A stretch of DNA of 6,729 nt from Thiobacillus sp. GTDB taxonomy: Bacteria > Pseudomonadota > Gammaproteobacteria > Burkholderiales > Thiobacillaceae. The stretch covers positions 1-6,729 of the forward strand of contig JADMKH010000286.1 in NCBI GenBank assembly GCA_018780025.1, written 5' to 3'. Shown here one piece after another: positions 5,754-6,729 of the stretch (its first letter is position 1; every line of letters begins with the position of its first letter). Position numbers and translations under genes: made by a program. The notes beneath the pieces were generated by a model. It saw nothing but the letters and a program-made list of their open reading frames with translations. It made no database searches and was not told where the DNA came from.

Positions 5754-5759
5754 TAAAAT
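5754..5759 (+). promoter_or_regulatory. Possible -10 box of the exonuclease-rlmD operon
   Basis: TAAAAT lies 26 bases before ATG 5786, with a context (GCGTAAAATG) very like that before the EAL-HDOD gene (GCGCTAAAATG, 4205-4215). No -35 hexamer is recognisable. The rest of the 5666-5753 stretch shows nothing firm. Confidence 0.4.
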
Positions 5760-5779
5760 GGCGGTTTTTCTGAACCGCC
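5760..5779. repeat. Inverted repeat just before the exonuclease start
   Basis: GGCGGTT-TTTCTG-AACCGCC is a perfect 7-bp stem with a 6-base loop, ending six bases before ATG 5786 and beginning right after the TAAAAT box. It could be a regulator site or, if transcription starts upstream of it, an RNA hairpin in the leader. There is no Shine-Dalgarno between it and the ATG. Confidence 0.45.
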
Positions 5780-5785
5780 TGCTCC

Positions 5786-6562
5786 ATGCGCCCTACCCTG
5801 GTTTTCGACATTGAAACCATTCCCGACCTTGCCGGGTTCGCCGCTGTCAACGGCATAGACGAATCGTCGCTCCCGCAGGCTGAGCTCGCCGAAATGACGT
5901 TGCTCGCCCGCCGCCAGAAAACCGGCAGCGACTTCATGCCTCATCACTTGCATCGCATCGTTGCAATTTCCTGTGTGCTGCGTAGCGGCGACCAGCTCAA
6001 GGTGTGGTCGCTCGGCGAGCCCGACAGTAGCGAAGTCGAGCTGATCCAGCGCTTCTACGACGGCATCGAACGCTACACGCCCCAGCTGGTTTCCTGGAAC
6101 GGCGGCGGCTTCGACCTGCCGGTGCTGCACTACCGCAGCCTGATTCATGGCGTGGCCGCAGCGCGCTACTGGGACTGGGGCGACGACGACAAGGAGTTCA
6201 AGTGGAATAACTACCTGTCGCGCTATCACACCCGGCATCTGGATCTGATGGACGTGCTGGCGATGTTTCAGGCGCGCGCCAATGCCCCGCTCGACCAGAT
6301 GGCCAAGCTGTGCGGCTTTCCCGGCAAGCTGGGGATGGATGGTTCGAAAGTGCTGGAGGCCTATCAAAACGGTGACATCGAGGGAATACGCAATTACTGC
6401 GAAACCGATGTCATGAACACCTGGCTGGTCTATCTGCGCTTCCAGAAAATGCGCGGCACGCTAAGCGAGTCCGCCTACGCAGCCGAGATCGAACTGGCAC
6501 GCAGCACGGTAACGGACCACGACGCGCCGCACTGGCAAGAGTTTCTGGCGGCCTGGGCATGA
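5786..6562 (+). CDS. Predicted 3'-5' exonuclease, PolB-like DEDDy family
   Basis: This is a 258-residue cytoplasmic protein of the DnaQ-like exonuclease superfamily, close to the free-standing PolB-type exonuclease domain (DNA_pol_B_exo2 in Pfam). All three exonuclease motifs are visible: Exo I FDIETIPD with Asp8 and Glu10, Exo II SWNGGGFDLPVL with Asn105 and Asp110, and Exo III YCETD with Tyr204 and Asp208. The Y-x3-D form makes it DEDDy. These acidic residues bind the two metal ions that remove nucleotides from a 3' end. No polymerase domain is attached, so the natural substrate, DNA or RNA, is not known. The start at 5786 puts Exo I at the usual distance from the N-terminus; no Shine-Dalgarno is present. 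The stop overlaps the rlmD start as ATGA (6559-6562), so the two genes are probably cotranscribed and translationally coupled, which makes a role near RNA conceivable but unproved. Confidence 0.92.
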   Translation: MRPTLVFDIETIPDLAGFAAVNGIDESSLPQAELAEMTLLARRQKTGSDFMPHHLHRIVAISCVLRSGDQLKVWSLGEPDSSEVELIQRFYDGIERYTPQLVSWNGGGFDLPVLHYRSLIHGVAAARYWDWGDDDKEFKWNNYLSRYHTRHLDLMDVLAMFQARANAPLDQMAKLCGFPGKLGMDGSKVLEAYQNGDIEGIRNYCETDVMNTWLVYLRFQKMRGTLSESAYAAEIELARSTVTDHDAPHWQEFLAAWA

Positions 6563-6729
6563 ACGAGATTGTTGACATTCTGTCCCTCGACCACGAGGGG
6601 CATGGCATCGCACGTATCGACGGCAAGGTCACCTTTGTGGATGACGCATTGGCCGGCGAGCGGGCGGAAATCACCGTCTATCGCAAGCACGCCAAATACA
6701 ACTCGGCCCACGCCGTCTCCATCCTCAAA
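6559..6729 (+). CDS. rlmD: 23S rRNA (uracil-5-)-methyltransferase RlmD, 5' part
   Basis: Only the first 57 codons are in the window; the frame is open to the edge. The sequence LDHEGHGIARIDGKVTFV followed by LAGERAEITVYRKHAKYNSA is a TRAM domain, the RNA-binding N-terminal module of the RumA/RlmD/TrmA group. It lines up with E. coli RlmD (DSFGQGVARHNGKTLFIPGLLPQENAEV region). RlmD methylates U1939 of 23S rRNA with S-adenosylmethionine and carries a [4Fe-4S] cluster; the Cys motif and the methyltransferase domain lie beyond the window. The ATG overlaps the exonuclease stop by four bases. Other TRAM-bearing methyltransferases (RlmC, RlmCD) are possible, but the start is typical of RlmD. Confidence 0.87.
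   Translation, partial: MNEIVDILSLDHEGHGIARIDGKVTFVDDALAGERAEITVYRKHAKYNSAHAVSILK

Noticed and set aside
5660..6367. Minus-strand 235-codon frame opposite the exonuclease gene
   Set aside because: The plus strand has all three exonuclease motifs; the antisense frame has none and begins within the gene.

Overview
The window looks like a chromosomal segment of a betaproteobacterium, probably of the Nitrosomonadales type (Thiobacillus, Sulfuricella or Gallionella relatives). This is inferred from the moderately high GC content, the gene families present, an exonuclease gene overlapping rlmD, and -10 boxes of the form TAAAATG. No rRNA, tRNA, CRISPR array, integrase or transposase is visible. Most of the window is ordinary core genome; the unusual material lies in the spaces between genes.

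Layout from left to right. (1) 1-739: the 3' tip of an unidentified gene overlaps by ATGA a gene for an unrecognised 224-residue lipoprotein. (2) 740-914: an intergenic region with a possible promoter. (3) 915-1424: a small secreted SCP-2-like protein with a perfect Shine-Dalgarno, followed by a symmetrical bidirectional terminator shared with the convergent FKBP/SlyD-like prolyl isomerase gene (1498-1983, minus). (4) 1984-2088: a divergent promoter region that also holds a nine-codon ORF overlapping the pgi start. (5) 2089-3741: an intact pgi (glucose-6-phosphate isomerase). (6) 3744-4133, minus: a decayed gene of the DUF4139 family. It has a stop codon inside its signal peptide, most of its middle deleted and its C-terminus missing right at the pgi stop codon. 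(7) 4242-5534: a degenerate EAL-HDOD (YuxH-type) signalling protein with an inverted repeat on its start codon. (8) 5535-5785: an intergenic region carrying an inverted pair of GTAG-headed hairpins, a REP/BIME-like element. (9) 5786-6729: a DEDDy 3'-5' exonuclease gene overlapping by ATGA the start of rlmD, which runs off the window.

The genes do not form one pathway. Only two operon links are visible, the ATGA overlaps at 65-68 and 6559-6562. The two exported-protein genes have strong Shine-Dalgarno sequences, whereas pgi, the EAL-HDOD gene and the exonuclease gene have none. I did not find a convincing new multi-gene system. The best leads are the REP-like doublet, the three-lesion DUF4139 relic and the tiny ORF coupled to pgi.
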